From contig PXAU01000272.1 of the NCBI GenBank assembly GCA_003567075.1, forward strand, positions 1-8,920: a stretch of 8,920 bases of DNA, given 5' to 3'. Origin of the DNA: Trueperaceae bacterium. Lineage in GTDB: Bacteria; Deinococcota; Deinococci; Deinococcales; Trueperaceae. The translations under genes and the position numbers were made by a program. Positions 6,033 to 8,920 of the stretch are shown piece after piece (the first letter of the stretch is position 1; every line of letters begins with the position of its first letter). The notes beneath the pieces are model-generated. The model saw only the letters and a program-made list of their open reading frames with translations, was not told the origin of the DNA and ran no database searches.

Positions 6033-8242
6033 GGATCGCCGAGCGGCACGCCACCGCCGAGCACCTGGTCGAGATCGGCGGGGTCGACCTCGATCACGTC
6101 GACGAACGCCCAGGGCGTGTCGGCCGTGGCGCGCTCGCCGGTCCGTCGGTCGATGGCCAACTCGATCATCAGCGAGCGGCCGACGCCCGTGTTGGCCACA
6201 TCGATGCTGGCCGGCAGCGCCACCGGCGTACCGCTACCGCTGATCACGCCCGTGGTGCGGTCGATGCGGTGGAACACGATGCCGTCGGGCACCGGGAAGC
6301 CGTCGCTGTTGGCGGGTCGGCCTTGCAGCGCGTTGGTGACGAAGTCGTTCCAGACGTAGATCGGTTGTCGCGAGCTGGTGACGCGCTCGTTCACGCCGCT
6401 GGCGTTCACCATGGTCGACGGGAGCGAACGATTGAGGTCGTTGCCGATCCACACCACCGCGGTGAGGCCCGGGGTGGCGCCCACGAACCAGATGTCACGA
6501 TCGTCGTTGGTGGTGCCGGTCTTGCCCGCCACCCAGCGGCCCGGGACGTTCACGCGGTGCGACAACGCGACAGGGTTGGTATCGACGACGTTGCCGTGCA
6601 GCAGGTCGAGCATGGCGTAGGCGGTCTGGGGTGACCAGACCTGCTTGCGGCGCGGCCGCGCCTCGAACAGCACGTTGCCCTCGGCGTCCTCCACGCGCGT
6701 GACCAGGTGCGCCTCCACCAGCTCGCCGGCGTTGGCGAAGGCACCGAAGGCGCTGGCGTGCTGCAGCGGCGTCACCTCGAACGCCCCGAGCGCCAGCGCG
6801 AAGTACGGCTGCACGTCGATGCCGAGCTCACGCGCGCGGTCCGCCACCGCCTGCGCCGAGGCCGCCTCGAGCGCCTTGACCGCGGGGATGTTGCGCGATT
6901 GGTTCATGTTCTCGCGCACCGTGAGCGGTCCCAGGAACGCGTCGTCCCAGTTGCGCGGCTCGTAGGGCGGCATCCCGCGCGTCTCGAACACCGCGGGGGC
7001 GTCCACGATCACGCTCGCCTGGTGCAGACCGCCCAACTCCATGGCGGTGGCGTAGACGATCGGCTTGAACGACGAGCCCGGCTGCCGGCGCGCCTGCGTC
7101 ACGCGGTTGAGTTCGCCGGGCGGCTCGCCCGGCTGCGGACGCTCGCCCACCATGGCCAGGATCCCACCCGTCTCAGGGTCGAGCCCGGCGATGGCGAGCT
7201 GCGCGCCCGGGGGCGCTTCGGCGCGGAGCGCGGCCTCGTTGGCGGCGCGTTGGGCCTGCACGTCGATGGTGGTCCAGATGCGTAGCCCGCCCTGGCCGAA
7301 CACCACGCCCTCGCCGAAGCGGTCGGTCAGGAAGTTGCGCACGGAGATCAGGACATCGCGCGAGAGGTCGGAACTGATGCTGGTCTGGACCAGCACCTGC
7401 TCGTCGGTGCGCTCGGCCTCGACCACGTTGCCGCGTCCGTCGTAGCTGACCCGCCAGCCGCGCGGCTGCAACGGCTCGCGCCAGGCGCGATCGGCCGCTT
7501 CGCTGGAGATGACGTTGGTGCGCACCATGCGGTTGAGCACCTCGCGCATGCTCGCGCGGCTGCCGAGGAAGTCGTCGTGGCGAACGTTTGGCGCCGGGAT
7601 CAGACGGGCCAGGTAGAGCCCCTCGGCCAGCGTGAGCTCGCTCGGTTCCTTGCCGAAGTACGTCTGCGCGGCGGCGCGGATGCCGTAGACGTTGCCGCCC
7701 CAGAACACGACGTTGACGTACTGGTAGAGGATCTCGCGTTTGGTGAGGCGCCGCTCGAGTTCGATGGCCAGCATCAGCTCCTTGGCCTTGCGCTCCATCG
7801 AGCGGTCGCTGCGCAGGTCGTAGAGCACCGTGTTCTTGACCAACTGCGTGGTGATGGTGGAGCCGCCGCGGTCGGCGTCGCCCACGAACTCGGCGTAGAA
7901 GGCCCGCGCCACGGAGAGCGGGTTGAAGCCGAAGTGACGGAAGAACTGCGCGTCTTCGTAAGCGATGATCGCCTGCAAGGCCGCCGGCGAGATCTCCTCG
8001 AGCGAGACCGGCATGCGGTTGGTCGACTCTCGCTCCTCACCGAACACCGGCACGATCTGACCGATCTCGGTGCCGTCGCGCGCGAACACCTGCGAGGTGG
8101 CCGTGAACTCGATCGCGTCGAGGGCCTCCAAGCTCGGCAGTTCCTGCGCCCACTTCAGCGCCGAGGCGCCGAACAACGCGACCAGGCTCAAGACCCCGGT
8201 CACGAGCACCAGCAAGGCGGCCTGGACGATCTTGGCGATCAC
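6029..8242 (-). CDS. Class A penicillin-binding protein (PBP1A-type glycosyltransferase/transpeptidase)
   Basis: This 737-residue bifunctional enzyme polymerises glycan strands from lipid II and cross-links their peptides outside the membrane. Residues about 5-27 form the single N-terminal membrane anchor. The GT51 glycosyltransferase domain (about 75-250) has E-D-A-Q-F-F-R-H-F-G (96-105, Glu96 catalytic), G-G-S-T-I-T-T-Q-L-V-K-N (126-137), E-L-E-R-R-L-T-K-R-E-I-L and G-N-V-Y-G-I-R-A-A-A. The transpeptidase domain has S-S-F-K (Ser390 nucleophile, Lys393), S-R-N (449-451) and K-T-G-T (574-577). All catalytic motifs are intact; the first Gln of the usual T-Q-Q in GT51 is Thr132. The GTG at 8242 is chosen because it puts the membrane segment at the N-terminus and avoids pdxS; the longer open frame to 8371 would overlap pdxS heavily. 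No Shine-Dalgarno is seen, but a -10-like TATCGT lies 7 nt upstream. The 3' end overlaps the peptidase gene by 4 nt. Confidence 0.94.
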   Translation of the reverse strand: MIAKIVQAALLVLVTGVLSLVALFGASALKWAQELPSLEALDAIEFTATSQVFARDGTEIGQIVPVFGEERESTNRMPVSLEEISPAALQAIIAYEDAQFFRHFGFNPLSVARAFYAEFVGDADRGGSTITTQLVKNTVLYDLRSDRSMERKAKELMLAIELERRLTKREILYQYVNVVFWGGNVYGIRAAAQTYFGKEPSELTLAEGLYLARLIPAPNVRHDDFLGSRASMREVLNRMVRTNVISSEAADRAWREPLQPRGWRVSYDGRGNVVEAERTDEQVLVQTSISSDLSRDVLISVRNFLTDRFGEGVVFGQGGLRIWTTIDVQAQRAANEAALRAEAPPGAQLAIAGLDPETGGILAMVGERPQPGEPPGELNRVTQARRQPGSSFKPIVYATAMELGGLHQASVIVDAPAVFETRGMPPYEPRNWDDAFLGPLTVRENMNQSRNIPAVKALEAASAQAVADRARELGIDVQPYFALALGAFEVTPLQHASAFGAFANAGELVEAHLVTRVEDAEGNVLFEARPRRKQVWSPQTAYAMLDLLHGNVVDTNPVALSHRVNVPGRWVAGKTGTTNDDRDIWFVGATPGLTAVVWIGNDLNRSLPSTMVNASGVNERVTSSRQPIYVWNDFVTNALQGRPANSDGFPVPDGIVFHRIDRTTGVISGSGTPVALPASIDVANTGVGRSLMIELAIDRRTGERATADTPWAFVDVIEVDPADLDQVLGGGVPLGDP

Positions 8243-8249
8243 GTTCCGA

Positions 8250-8258
8250 ACGATAGCA
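8250..8258 (-). promoter_or_regulatory. Possible extended -10 element giving a leaderless PBP transcript
   Basis: On the minus strand the sequence TGCTATCGT fits an extended -10 (TG, one base, TATNNT). Only 7 nt separate its last base from the GTG start of the PBP, so transcription would begin at or next to the start codon. This would explain the absence of a ribosome-binding sequence. Leaderless genes with a -10 directly upstream of the start are known to be common in Deinococcota. No good -35 box is found 16-18 nt upstream. The element lies in the 58-nt gap after pdxS, the only gap in the right-hand gene block. Confidence 0.35.
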
Positions 8259-8300
8259 GGCAGCGCCGATGAGAAGGGCCAGCGACGGTACCCTGCACGC

Positions 8301-8920
8301 TCACCAGCCGCGGGTCGCCAGCCGCTGCTCCTCGAGCAGGCTGTCGATCTCGATGCCGACCATCGCCTCACCCAGGCCGCGGCTCAGCGCCGCGAGCTCG
8401 TCCGGATCGTCGTAGTGGGTCACGGCCTTGACGATGGCAGCCGCCCGCTTGGCGCTGGCGCGGGCGCGCTCAGCCGGGTCGGTCACGTCGGGGGCGGCCT
8501 TGAAGATGCCCGAGCCGACGAACACGCCGTCGAGACCCAACTGCATCATGAGGGCCGCGTCCGCGGGGGTGGCCACGCCACCGGCCGCGAAGTTGACCAC
8601 CGGCAGCCGCCCGTGCTCGTGCACGAAGCGCACCACGTCGTAAGGCGCACCGTGGTGCTTGGCGAAGGCCATCAGCTCCTCGCGCGCCATCGCCTGCAGC
8701 GCGCGGATGCTGCCCAGCACAGAACGCGCGTGGCGCACCGCCTCGACCACGTTGCCGGTGCCGGCTTCACCCTTGGTGCGGATCATGGCCGCCCCCTCAC
8801 CGATGCGCCGTAGCGCCTCGCCGATGTCGGTGGCGCCGCACACGAAGGGCACCGTGAAGGCCTGCTTGTCGATGTGGTGGGCTTCGTCCGCAGGCGTCAG
8901 CACCTCGGACTCGTCGATGA
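8301..8920 (-). CDS. pdxS: Pyridoxal 5'-phosphate synthase lyase subunit PdxS, C-terminal part (cut by right edge)
   Basis: PdxS condenses ribose 5-phosphate, glyceraldehyde 3-phosphate and ammonia from PdxT into PLP, in the DXP-independent route. The 205 visible residues start at I-D-E-S-E-V-L-T-P-A-D-E, which corresponds to about residue 101 of the B. subtilis enzyme as I recall it, so roughly 100 N-terminal residues lie beyond the edge, including the first catalytic lysine. The second catalytic lysine is visible in R-T-K-G-E-A-G-T-G-N (codon 8772-8774). The phosphate-binding barrel loops are present as N-F-A-A-G-G-V-A-T-P and G-V-F-V-G-S-G-I-F-K. The C-terminus ends in the family's usual R-G-W. 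Conservation is high and there is no frameshift. It is the first visible gene of the block; 58 nt separate it from the PBP, while pdxT comes two genes later. Confidence 0.97.
   Translation of the reverse strand, partial: IDESEVLTPADEAHHIDKQAFTVPFVCGATDIGEALRRIGEGAAMIRTKGEAGTGNVVEAVRHARSVLGSIRALQAMAREELMAFAKHHGAPYDVVRFVHEHGRLPVVNFAAGGVATPADAALMMQLGLDGVFVGSGIFKAAPDVTDPAERARASAKRAAAIVKAVTHYDDPDELAALSRGLGEAMVGIEIDSLLEEQRLATRGW

Noticed and set aside
4498..6243. 581-codon plus-strand open frame
   Set aside because: It is antisense to pdxT and the P1 peptidase, both well supported by motifs, and its translation is low-complexity Ala/Pro/Arg/Thr.
8243..8371. N-terminal extension of the PBP frame into pdxS
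   Set aside because: The extra 43 residues overlap the conserved pdxS C-terminus in another frame, are not membrane-like, and would push the anchor inside the protein; the GTG at 8242 fits better.

Overview
The window is GC-rich bacterial chromosome in which every supported gene reads on the minus strand. I see no mobile element, RNA gene or CRISPR array. The content fits an extremophile-type or soil bacterium such as a Deinococcota (Truepera-like) lineage: ribose-5-phosphate-dependent PLP synthesis, a P1-family peptidase, a class A PBP, and large Big2/RCC1 lipoproteins. This placement is an inference from gene content and base composition, not a demonstrated assignment.

In transcription order, from high to low coordinates, the right half (8920 to 3872) is a compact five-gene block. 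It holds the C-terminal two thirds of pdxS (cut by the right edge), a class A penicillin-binding protein, a P1/S58-family self-processing peptidase, pdxT, and a family I inorganic pyrophosphatase. From the PBP to the pyrophosphatase each stop codon overlaps the next start by 4 nt (GTGA, GTGA, ATGA), so these four cistrons are almost certainly one translationally coupled unit. PdxS and PdxT are the two subunits of PLP synthase and are usually encoded side by side. Here a cell-wall synthase and a peptidase lie between them. A short gap after pdxS holds a possible promoter that would give the PBP mRNA almost no leader.

The left half is an envelope-protein region. After a gap of about 185 nt comes a lipoprotein of about 1075 residues. 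It has a signal peptide with lipobox, a Big2 Ig-like domain, about 600 residues of largely unrecognised sequence, and a C-terminal seven-bladed RCC1-type propeller built of seven ungapped 52-residue repeats. About 107 nt further on, a second lipoprotein with the same start architecture (lipobox then Big2) runs off the left edge and appears to be a tandem paralogue. Its leader contains a short tetranucleotide tract.

Functionally the window combines vitamin B6 synthesis, peptidoglycan assembly and pyrophosphate removal in one operon, followed by surface-anchored repeat proteins of unknown role. I found no clearly new multi-gene system. The most open questions are the uncharacterised middle of the RCC1 lipoprotein and the unusual gene order between pdxS and pdxT.
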